A DNA stretch of 64,000 bases. Origin: Saccharina japonica (lineage: Eukaryota; Sar; Phaeophyceae; Laminariales; Laminariaceae). Below, one piece after another: positions 46,086 through 58,503 of the stretch; the first letter of the stretch is position 1; each line of letters begins with the position of its first letter. Under the pieces are notes generated by a model, which made no database searches, was not told where the DNA came from, and saw only the letters and a program-made list of their open reading frames with translations. The DNA lies in the NCBI GenBank assembly GCA_008828725.1, contig MEHQ01003923.1, positions 124,001 to 188,000 of the forward strand. The letters are read 5' to 3'. Made by a program: the position numbers and the translations under genes.

Positions 46086-49000
46086 GGATGATGAGGATGG
46101 TGATGGTGATGGTGATGATGATGATGATGATGGTGATGATGATAAGGGCGACGAGGATGATGTTGATGCTCATGGCGATGATCATGAACAATGATGATGA
46201 TGATGATGATGATGATGTGATTTGCGAATGCTGTGACAGGATGCTACAGTCTACGATGTCCTGTCATGCCGTTTTTGCCTCTTCAGCTGCAGTAGTAGCG
46301 CAAGCAAAATCGTTCGACCTTCCGGAGGAAACGAGTCACAACGTTACCTCTACCCAACCGGGCAAAAACGCCTGCCGTCCTGAACAACAACGACAATAAA
46401 AACACACCATTGACACATATCACGCCCGCGAAACACTTTTGACACATGGCATCGGTGTCTGTCGGCATTGCAGGTGGGGAGCAACGACCTCCGATGGCTT
46501 CTGGGCATGCTCACGCAACCGGAGGAGGGGAAGTATTTCCTGGAGGACCTTGTGACGAGGTTACCGCTCGACCTGTCCAATGCGGTGAGATTATTCACTG
46601 TTGGATATCACATCGAACGTTTCGACATATGTCGAATATATCGAACTTTCCAAGGTTGTCTTCCGTAGGGTACGTACATAATAACCATACCCGGGGTATT
46701 TTTCTTGGCTATTACCCTACAAATAATTTCTGTGAGTTCTGTAAGACGTTTTATACCCGTACCCGGAACTTCTGTAAGTTCTCCACGACATTCCTACCCG
46801 TACCCGGAAATTCTGCAAGTTCTGTGCGCCCCTGCCACAATACCGAACTTTCGAGGTATCGATTATGCGATATTTTTACTGGTACGATCGTGTACCCCTC
46901 GTGGGCAATGACACTGAAAGCTTGACGAAACAAATGAAGATTACGGCAAACGATGGCACGAGGCAGCCGGAGTCCCGTCTATGGTGTATAGCATTAATAC
47001 TGTCCGAGCGAAACGGCAAGCACATGTTCTTTACGCGAGCACCAATATATGAATGATATTATTAGCGCGTGCTGCTGCACTCCCCTACCGGGTGGCTGTT
47101 GAGACCGGACTCGTCATTGTTGTTCGTCGGTATTCGTGGGCCCCTAAAAAGTTATTACGTTGACCCCCCCCCCCTCCCCTCCGTGTACCCTCCCCTCTGT
47201 AAGACACGTGCTACGGTAGAGGTACTGTACCTTATTTTGGCTGAAACAGTTTCTGAAAGACGTATTAAAGGTTAAAGGTTCCTTAACCCACAATTCTTGT
47301 GTTACCAGTATTTTTCTCATTTTAGGCTTTAGGCTAAATGGGTACGTAGCACTTTTACTTTCCTCCAAAATCATTTTTTACTTACTATTAGTATAGGGCT
47401 CCTCAAGTGATCACCCTCAGAAAAAAACATGGTGCTTACACCTCTACCTTAAGCTACCATGCGTCGTAAAACAACATCGCTTCATTCGACGTTGTCATCC
47501 AATGCAAGAATGTCCGCCTCACACGCGGTTTTGGGTAGAACGCAGCCAGCTCGCCCTTCATGCGACTCGCCCAACACCTCACGCCGCTACCCGCTTGGTG
47601 CAAGCAGTCAATTTCTGCCTGGTCTGTGAAAAGGCCCGACGTGCTCCGTCCCGACATTGTAGGGATGCGAGTGTCTATGGTAATATTTTACGACATACGA
47701 CAGTCACGCATGGCATGAGGCAACCCCCCTTCCTTCCGCTCATGTTCGCCTCTCTGGAACACCCGGCGCCTCTCTTTGCATGTTGCTATTTTTTTATGGT
47801 GCTATCTATGCCTTGCATGGGGTCGCGATATGATGGTGACTCTGCTGGGCTCGGTGCGACGTGTGTCTTCAGCACAAAACGGAAGGCATATTCACGGAGC
47901 ACTGCATCGTCATCGTTGAGGGGAGGATGGCCGCCGGTGTCTTTGAGGTACGAGCAGCATGATGTACGCATAGACATAACCGTTTCACTTTGTGCTTCAT
48001 CCCCGAGCCTTGCAGTGGCGGATGCTGTACTGGTCGTGTCATTTCTCCGCTTTTTCCTTCTCAAGTCCCGAAAGGATTAAGGCATGCCTCACGAAGGGTT
48101 AATAAATGTCTTCCGGAGGGTTAATGACTGTCTAATACAGGGTCAAGAAGTGCCTTATAGAGGGTTAAGGAATGCCTTACACAAGGTTAAGGAATGCCTT
48201 ATAGTCTAGAGGGTTTAGAAATGCCTTACAAAGGTTTAAGGCATGTCTTATAAAGGTTTAAGGCATGCCTTACAGATGGTTAATGGCTGTCTTGTAGAGG
48301 GTTAAAGAATGCCTTACAAAGGGTTAGCGACTGCCTTAAAGGTTTAAGGAATGCCTTATAAAGGGTGAAGGAAGGTCTTATAGAGGGTAGATGAATGCCT
48401 TAAAGAGGGTTAAGGCAGGCCTTGTAAAGATTCAAGGGTTCATATATGCCTTATAGAGGTGTAAGGTATGCCTTATAGAGGTTTAAGGTATGCCTTACAC
48501 GAGAGGTTTAATGTCTGCCTTAAACGAGAGGTTTAATGTCTGCCTTATACAAGTTTAAGGTATGCCTGATGGAGGTTCACGGTATGCCTGATGGAGGTTT
48601 AAGGTATGCCTTATAGAGGTTTAAGGATTGCCTTAACCGTGTTGACTTGATTATAGTGTAGGCACCAAAACTAGGCCAGGGGCGGTCTTTGTCAATCGCC
48701 AGGTGGGAGCGCGTAGCAGTACGACTTCGTATATATATAATAAACAGAACCATCCGTCGTATGAAGACGTCTCGGAGATGTCCTCGTATAGTATCACTTT
48801 CTTTTCCCCTCTCCTCCCCCCCCATCTCCGTCTCGAAAGGGATGCGTGGTCAATGGTCAAATGACTAAGGCAAGCAACAAATGAGTACGCCCCCCCCCCC
48901 CCATCCCATTTAGTGTGACCGATACTGTGTATAGTCGTCGTTTTTTTTTTGACGATTTTCCGCATATGGGGCAGGTCACTGATCCCCCCCAGTTCACGAT

Positions 49001-51819
49001 CTAGATCTTTCAGGGCAGATATATGTATGATCTGTATGATCTGTATGATCTACGATCTAGCTCATGTAACCGTCCCCCCCCCCCACTTCATGATCTAGAT
49101 CTTTCAGGGGTAGATATATGTATGATCTGTATGATCTGTATGATCTATCTCATGCAACCGTTTCCCCCCACTTCATGATCTAGATCTTTCAGGGCAGATA
49201 GATACCTGATCTGTATGATCTGTATGATATGTATAATCTGTATGATCTGTATGATCTGTATGATCTAGCTCATGTAACCGTTTCCCCCCTACTGCATGAT
49301 CTAGATATTTCAGGGCAGATATATTCCTGATCTGTATGATCTGTATGATCTACATGATCTGCATGACCGGTATGATACGTATGATCTGCATGATCTAGCT
49401 CATGTAACCGTTTCCCCCCCACTTCATGATCTAGATTTTTCAGGGCAGATAGATACCTGATCTGTATGATCTGTATGATATGTATGATCTGTATGATATG
49501 TATGATCTAGCTCATGTAACCGTGTCCCCCCTACTGCATGATCTAGATATTTCAGGGCAGATAGATGTATGATCTGTATGATCTGCATGGTCTGTATGAT
49601 CGGTATGATACGTATGATCTGTATGATCTAGCTCATGTAACCGTCTTCCCCCCACTTCATGATCTAGATCTTTCAGGGCATATATATTTATGATCTGTAT
49701 GATCTGCATGATCTGTATGATCGGTATGATCGGTATGATCTGTATGATCTAGCTCCTGTAGCCGTCCCCCCCCCACTTCATGATCTTGATCTTTCAGGGC
49801 AGATAGATTTATGATCTGTATGATCTGTATGATCTGTATGATCGGTATGGTATAGCTCATGTAACCGTCCCCCCCCCCAGTTCATGATCTAGATCTTTCA
49901 GGGCAGTTAGATTTATGATCTGTATGATCTGTATGGTATAGCTAATGTAACCGTTTCCCCCCCCACTTCATGATCTAGATATTTCAGGGAAGATATATTT
50001 ATGATCTGTGTGATCTGTATGATATGTATAATCTGTATGATCTGTATTATCTGTATGATCTGTATGATCTAGCTCATGTAACCGTTTCCCCCCTACTGCA
50101 TGATCTAGATATTTCAGGGCAGATAGATTTATTATCTGTATGACCTACACGATCTGTATGATCGGTATGATACGTATGATCTGTATGATTTAGCTCATCT
50201 AATCGTCTTCCCCCCACTTCATGATCTAGATCTTTCAGGGCAGATAGATTTATGATCTGTATGATCTGTATGGTATAGCTCATGTAACCGTCCCCCCCAC
50301 TTCATGATCTAGATCTTTCAGGGCAGATATATTTATGCTCTGTATGATCTGTATGATCTGTGTGATCTAGCTCATGTAACCGTTTCCTCCCCCAGTTCAT
50401 GACCTAGATCTTTCAGGGCAGACAGATTTATGATCTGTATGATCTGTGTGATCTAGCTCATGTAACCGTTTCCCCCCCACTTCATGATCTAGATCTCTCA
50501 GGGCAGATAGATTTATGATCTGTATGATCTGTATGATCTGTATGGTCTAGCTCATGTACGTAGCCGTTTTTTTTTCAAATCCTCCGGTGGGATTGGTAAA
50601 AATAAACCTTAACCTCACCACGTGAATGAATCCCCGTATAATGTGCAATGATCTAGAACAGGTGTCTGGGGTTGGATCTGCACTATGTACAGACATATCC
50701 CGCAAAAACATCGCAACGGCAAGTTAAGATCCGGATGATCTACATACATTCATAGATCGTCATCTTGGATGTTGCACAATTCCCCCCCCCTTGAACTCCC
50801 GAAGGCGTTCCTACTGCTTATATTTTCTGTTGGTGGGATCAGGTGGCGATGATTGGCTTCCCTCCAATCGAGGCAAGGGAAGACTCCCTCACAGCGCTGG
50901 GACGCGCGGATTTGTTCGGCACTGGAGTCAATCCTCAGCAGATGGAGCGCATGGCCGAGCTCGAGGTGCGCTGGCCGACTTTAGACGCGTGCTATGATAT
51001 ATAGAGGTGAAGGGTATACCTTTTTTTGGCTAAAGCGCTTTCTGAATGATCAATTAAAGGCTCCTTAATCCCTTAATTGGGACAAAGGAAAAGATTATTC
51101 GTGATCGGGAACCGATATAAGAATAATCTGTAGTTTGTTGTTATAGAGATAATTTGGCGTTATGGTTCATATTCTTTGGCTGAGCACGTACACTACGTAG
51201 CTCACTTGCAGCAACGGGCTTTGTCTGGTTGATCGCGCTTGTGGGAATACCAAGTGGATACCGCACGGAACGGTGCTGGCAGAGACTGGTAGAACACGCG
51301 AACAGACAGGACTGTTGCTTCCAACTGGACAGCGGTCGTTCGCTGGCCCAGGTTTTTCGTGATTCGTATTTGGGGACAGACTACTTGGAATTAGTGTGGG
51401 ATTTGTTTTTTGAGTTATGAATGGGTTATCATTAAAATTCGTCGGAAATTAATTCTTGTGTTGCTTTTTTTTTTCGTTTTATACTTCGGCCATGGGATGG
51501 CTGATGTGGTACTCGTACGTATATATAATCGGTTCCGGAGAACTTGCACGTACGTGCGAGTCTAACGAATCTGCACGTACATTCAATACGGTTGTATGTA
51601 TAGCAGGAGTTGTTGTAGATATGTGTGGCCTACATGGGTACTAAATGGGATCGAGGTGCCAGGTGGGCCTCCGGCGGCTCCTGCGGAGGGCTGATTATAT
51701 TTCTGCACCTTGTTTGTTGTGGTTTTTGCTGGTGTTGGTGTGGATGTGGTGTTGGTACTGGTGTTGTTGTTTGTTTGTGTTGGTGGTGTTATTGTTGTTG
51801 TTGCTGTTGCTGCTGTAGG

Positions 51820-51850
<31 letters not shown>

Positions 51851-54800
51851 GCTGTTGTTGTTGCTGTTGGTGTTGCTGCTGGTGTTGATGTTGGTGTTGG
51901 TGTTGATGTTGGTGCATCGCGACCCTCCCCGAGTGAATGTTGTTGATGCTTGTTCCCACTTCGCTTCCGCTCCCAATAATTACATTTGCCGTCACTGGCG
52001 CAACTACGTAATTACCGTAACTGCCGTAACAGTCGTAACTGCTTATTTTCGTACTTGCCGTAACGGCCGTAACTGATGTAACTGCCGTAACGTTTGTGGC
52101 TGCCACAACTGACGCAACTCCGTACGTACGTACCGTAATTGCCGTAACTACTGTAACTGCGTAATTACGTGCGGTATGCAATTAATTACCGTATTTGCTG
52201 TAACTGATGTAACTGCCGAATCTGACGTAACTGCCGTAACTGTTTTTGTCTCGCAGGCAAAGGCTACGGACGCCATGTTCGTCATCGTTTCCGACGTCAA
52301 CCTCGAAAAGCCTCAGGTGTGCCCTCCAACGACACAAGGGTAAAAATATAAGCCGTCTCGAAAAACGGGCAAGACATGTTTTTTCGTTGCGACAGACGGA
52401 ATACCCACGGGTCCCTGGCGGTAGTCGTAGGACGATAGCGAGGGGCTAGAAAGTGTTGCGAGGGGGTGTGTGCTCGATATTCATGCATGGCCGTTGGCGT
52501 ATGACGATAGACCCTGGCATCCCTACAATGCCGGGACGGAGCATGCCGAGTTCTCACCAACCAGACCGACGTACCCTTCCTACCGACGTATTCTCCCTAC
52601 GAACGTACCGCGTAAGACGCAAGGTGGCACACGCCCCAGTCGGCGGTCGTAGGATCGCGGTATAATATAGAATGAGGCTTCAGCCAGCTCGAAAGGGGTA
52701 CAGTACCTTTTTGGTGCCGCGCTGTAAAATAGAAGCTCGTGGTATTCGCTCGTAAAAATATAGTCGTTGATAAATAATATACCGGTAGTCGTTGATAAAC
52801 ATAGGCATTGATATTTTGTACCAGTAGTTGTTTAAATATAATCGTTGATAAAACATAGTCGTTAACGCTTGCAGTTCACCGCGGATAGAATGACCTTCGT
52901 CACTTCGCACATTTTGCGTACGCGAGGCGTTTTTTGTTTGCCTGTAGTCCGCGCTGACTACGAGTAGCCCAACGGGTTCGTAATTCCTTCGAACGGACGA
53001 AATATACACGTTGGGACACGAACAAGAATAGGTACGTTGGGTCTCGGAATCATTAGCTTAACCCTGTCAGCAATCACCGGGGCGAAGCCCTCGCCAAGCC
53101 AACACAAATACTGCGCTGGTCGAGATCAAGACCCTTCGAGTATTTCGTTTTTTTTTCGTTTTTTCGTTTTTTTTTCTCTTTTTGCGAGCCTTTAAATTTG
53201 TTTTTCTCGTTTTTTTGCTCCCAGGGTGCATGCGCCAATTTTATTTTTCTCTCCGTGATCGTGTGCTGTCCTTCTGCCCCGCCTTGGGAACCCTGCGCGA
53301 CACGGCAGGTGATGGAAAAACTGGAGGCGTTGTTCGAGGGGTTCCAGTACGCCGAGCCCCCCCCCCACTTCGTGCTCATGGGAAATTTCTGCTCCTCGCC
53401 AATCACCCACGGTAAGAATTGGTGTATGTAAGTGGGGCCTCCTTTGGTAGTAGTGTTCTTCGTGCTCTTTTTTGTTGTTGTCAAGTGGGAGTGCTTGTGC
53501 GGCACTGTTCGTTTTAGTGCGTGTGCTAAGAAGCTTGGCCTTCGTATGGTGGACATGATGATGGTGATGGTGATGGTGATGGTGATGGTGATGGTGATGA
53601 TGATGATGGTGGTGATGGTGATGATGATGATGATAATGATGATGACGATGATAATGTTCTGGCGCGGTTAACAGCTCGTTTCCCTGAAGGGTCGCCCGTG
53701 GTCACAAAACAGGCAGGCTTCGATGAAGAAAACGCATTGATAGGAAGGAAACAAACGAGCACAAACGTGGTACCTGGTGCCTCGCAGTACCGGTACGCAA
53801 GGAAACTACTAGCTGTACCTATTGTGGAGTTGTTGTATACCATCTCGTGTCACTTGCAATCAAATAATACCAGGAACGTATGGACGCATGCTAGGGTAGC
53901 CTGCATGCAGGTGCACCCTGCTTTTTTCTGAGGGTGGTCACTGGATTATATTGATTATAGTATAGGACCTCTATACCTGCAGTAGCCTGCACACTGATTT
54001 TGGAGGAAAATAAAAGTGCTATAACACCCGATGGACAATACCATGGCCCACTAATACCTATATACAATGAAAAATACTGCAACACAAGAATGAAAAAAAT
54101 ACGACGAATTTGGGTTAAGGAGCTCGGTCGTTCAGAAAACGTCCCAGCCAAAAAAAGGTATACCTTACACCTCTATATTTACACCCGACAAAAGGAAATG
54201 AAAAGTATACGTATACGAAGAAGGGCATAAAACTACAAGAAGAAAGGAATGCTTTTGACTAAATTCCCGGTGACTTTTGCTCCAGAGGGCGCCCGCTTGT
54301 TGAGAAACTAGGTAGACCTTCAGAAATTCGAGACTCGTTTTTTCTCGCGACAAAATAAGAAACGCGGTGCTTAGGGTCGGGTACCATACACAAAAATACC
54401 GTATAATAGCCACTTTTAATACAATACAATAGTAGACTGGGCTCAATGGTGGAGAATAAATAAGAAATCGAACCTCAACTCCAAATTGACGTTTCTTATT
54501 CTACTGGGGGGGGCATAGTAATCGGAAGCCACGATATACCTAAAAACCAAGTATTCCCCTATGTTTACATACCACATTTGGTCATGATTACGTACTATAA
54601 ATTCGCCCCCCCCTACTGCAATAACGCCTTCTGTGCTGTGAGGGCAGTACTATACCCCCCCCCCCCTGCTCCGTCTCGAAAGGTGATGCGTGGTCAATGG
54701 TCAAATGACTAAGGCAAGCAACCAATGAGTACGCCCCCCCCCTGCGCCCCGAACTCAATTTCTTGTTTTACGTTCGCGGGCTCGTTTCCCTTGATGTTTG

Positions 54801-56781
54801 CTCTTTGTCGCTCACCCAGTGCTTCGTATTGCTCTTGAAATGCAGCTGTGAACACGTGGGGGGGGCAAGGCAACCCTCCCCATCCCCCCCCCGCTACCCC
54901 TCTCGGGTCAGTGAAAACCCGACGTGCTCCGTCCCGGCATTGCAGAGATGCGAGGGTCTACGACTACGGCCATGCATGACATGAGTACACCCGCCCCTAG
55001 GCGTTTCGTTGTGTTTTCACTTCGCTGGCGTCGTTTCCCTTATGTTGCGCTTGTTGTTCCTCACCAGCGTTGCTCGTATTGCTGACTTGGAAATGCAGCT
55101 GTGTAAACACGTGGGGGGGCAGAGGCAGACCCTCTCCATCCCCGGATCCCGCGTGGCTACCGCGTCTCGGTCAGTGAAAACCTGCGACGATGCTCCAGTT
55201 CCCGCATTGCAGGAGATCTAAGGGGTCTATCGACTACGCCATGCGTGAACATGCAAGTACATGGTCATCGCCCGCCCTACTCTTCCTCCACACCAAAGTG
55301 TCCCTGCCAGACCACCACCCCCCCCCCCCCGCCTTCGCACCCCTATTCTTCCCCACCCACACCACAATCTGCCCTACCCTACCCCCACCCCTACCCTGTC
55401 TCCACCCCACCCACTAACCCCCTTGGTTAAGCATGTCACTGTCAGTAAAAAACCCCGAGACGTGTCCGTCATCGTCATTGTATATATATAGGGATGCGAG
55501 ACTATGGTCATACGACTAACGGCATGGCATGACAGAGACAACCCCCCACCCCGAGCCCGCCACACCGCCCCCCATTCCCCCTTCCTCACCCCCCCACCTC
55601 ATCGTCACCCCTCCCCCTCTTCGCACCCGACGCCCCCCTCATCGCCCTTCCGCTTCTTCCCCCCGCCCACCCCCCTCCCTTATTTTGCTCGTTTATATCG
55701 TCAGCGGCCGATAGCGTAGCTCAGGCGGTGGGGAGATTCGACTCCCTCTGCAAGCTCATCCTCAAGTTTCCCGGCCTCGCATCATCAGCCAAGTTTGTTT
55801 TCGTGCCGGGGCCGCAGGACCCGGGAGCAGGGGACACGTTGCCAAGACCCCCGGTGAGGACATGCCTCCATACGTTTTGGCGCCGTGTTATTTTGCCTTC
55901 AAGGGGTAGCTCCTAATGTTTCTGAGACTCCTGACTTGGGTTGTAGTTATTACAAAGCAGGTCTCTTAACTCACGCGATAACCGACGAAACCTTATTGAG
56001 TAGTCCCTCAGTCCAGGGACCGCTCCGTTAGTCGCATGTAAAAAGTGTTTGTACAGCAGTAGTAGTGCCGGTTGCCGATATGGTGTACTACTATGGTGAC
56101 GAGTGCTGTTATGGGGTGGGCTAATGTAGTAAATAGGGCCTACGGTGCCCACAAAATGCTACCACTCTGACCCGGAATATAAGGACCGTTTTCATATTAA
56201 CATGTAGTTGAAATGGTGCTTATATTTTGGGTCAAAGTGGTATATATTTACCTATTTTTACTGACAAAATGAGGTCCTACTTACTAGTGTTTACTATGGT
56301 CCCCCGTAATAGCTTAAAGGCAGACGTGCACCATTTTTTTTTTCTGAGGGAGATTGGTCACTTGAGGAGCTCTAATTTCATCCAAAAAACAAAAAAAAAA
56401 CTGTTTTTGGAGGAGAATAAAAGTGCTACGCATATATACCCGATGAACAAAATCATGGCCTACCTATACAATGGAAACCTATTAATATTGCAGCCCAATA
56501 ACTCATTTTCGACGATTTTGGGTGAGGACACGCCTCCACAGTTTTGACATGAGTCGGAGATTCGATGGGGTGTCTATCTGGTGGACGAAGAAACGAGGCA
56601 AACATGCCTCATTCTTGCAGCACGCTGTGGGAAGAGACGGCTTAAGACAGACCAGTATTTTGTATATTTTTGTTTCGTGCGAATTTGGCATCGTGGTATG
56701 GCGATGGCATGTATATACAACACGAAGTTATTGTTGTTGTTGTTGTGGCTGTTTCATTATTACCATTATTATAATAGTTAT

Positions 56782-56813
<32 letters not shown>

Positions 56814-58469
56814 ACCCAACGCACTTCCACATCTGCTTCGATGCGCCAATGTTGCTGTGGTTGGGACACTCACTCACTCACGGCGATCGAATATACAACG
56901 CCGGATGAGACGTTAGAGGAATCTCTATTATGAATAGAAGTAGGAATGCGTGGTCAATGGTCAAATGACTAAGGCAAGCACCAACAAACGAGTACGCCCC
57001 CTCCCGTCCCCGACTTAAGCAGCCGGTCCGAACGCATGTACCACTACCTATGGTATATATTTTTTATAATGTTCAGCAGGCCAACTGATGCCGATGTATG
57101 TTCCCATTTTCTTGTGCCCCGTGTCTCGTGTCACGTGTCCCCGTACCCCGTTTTTCCCTCCATGCCTTCGTATCGTTTTTTTGTTGTTGTTGGTGATATC
57201 GGGTCGGCCTTCGCGCGCTGGGCGTTCGCTTGTGGGTGTGATATAACTTTGCCCAGCTGCCGGCGTTTTTCACGAAGTCTCTCCGAGAGAACCTCAAACA
57301 CGCCTCGTTTGCTAGCAACCCCTGCCGCCTCAGGTTCTTTACGCAGGTGAGATACAGGTACTCCTAGAGGTACTGGTAGAGGTACTGGTAGAGATACTGG
57401 TAGAGGTACTGGTAGAGGTACTGGTAGAGGTACTGGTAGAGGTACTGGTAGATATACTGGTAGATGTACTGGTAGATGTACTGGTAGAGGTACTGGTAGA
57501 GGTACTGGTAGATGTGCTGGTAGAAGTACTGGTAGAGGTACTAGTAGAGGTACTAGTAGAGGTACTGATGGAGGTACTAGTAGAGGTACTGGTAGAGATA
57601 CTGGTAGAGGCACTGGTAGAGCTACTGGTAGAGCTACTGATAGAGCTACTGGTGGAAGTACTGGTAGAGCTACTGGTAGGTAGAGCTACTGGTAGAGCTA
57701 CTGGTAGAGCTACTGGTAGATGTACTGGTAGATGTACTGGTAGAAGGAATGACTGTGGTAATTGGTCATGGTACGGCGAATATGTGGTTTGTACGTCATG
57801 CAGACTCAAGAAGATGTGCTGTGTACGGAAGTCAGAGGGCTCATCGAGTCCTTCGCCGTTTCCTCTTGCCCCCAACGTGACATTCACAAGTTTGGTACAC
57901 TAGATAGTAGCGAAAAAACGATAATTATGTTAGGAGATAGATGGTGGCCACAGGTGGCGCAACAGGAAGGGGATAAGACTAGCAATCGTTTTCTATGTAC
58001 TATATGGAAACAACGTAATGAGCGCCCAACTGTTGAAGGTGTCTCTGTTAGTGGTAGGGACGGTGCTCCGTCTCGAAAGGGATGCGTGGTCAATGGTCAA
58101 ATGACTAAGGCAAGCAACAAATGAGTACGCCCCCCCCCCCCTTACAGAAACGAATAGGTGGCCTTAGGAAGCCACTACAGAAGAAACGTATATTGTCATG
58201 TACTGGCACGTAGCAGATTGACCTCTTTCGAAAGTGTCCGATTGCGATAAGTGGCTCTACAGCCGACTCGTTGTCCCGTGCTGATTTTATATTCCCCGGC
58301 GCCGGACTAGCTACTGGTTGGCGTTGAAGCTGCTGCTGTGGATGCCTGGCCCTCGTGCGCCTCGCCGATGGTGTGAATCGGCACGGTTTCTTCCTACCGC
58401 CCTTTAGTCTACACGCCTCCTCCGCTGGGCATCGGAACATCCCCAACGAGTTAGCGCTGTTGCTGCTGC

Positions 58470-58503
<34 letters not shown>

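Larger units (their letters stand above)
45850..49445 (+). repeat. Right arm of large inverted duplication, carrying the functional POLE2 exons 5-6
   Basis: Same content as the left arm in inverse order. Orientation and order agree with the rest of POLE2, so this is the ancestral copy. Confidence 0.95.

Noticed and set aside
47502..48080. 192-codon + ORF with a mirror copy at 42423-43001
   Set aside because: It is conserved only because the arms are a recent inverted duplication. It overlaps POLE2 exon 6 in a different frame, and the composition is not protein-like.
49000..50570. CRISPR-like regular array
   Set aside because: Spacers are themselves GATC repeats, unit lengths vary, and the context is a eukaryotic intron; it is a satellite.
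57339..57903. Long ORFs on both strands (129-182 codons) rich in VLVEVL or STSTST
   Set aside because: Translations of a 12-bp minisatellite; only the last part of one frame (KKMC...) is POLE2 exon 12.
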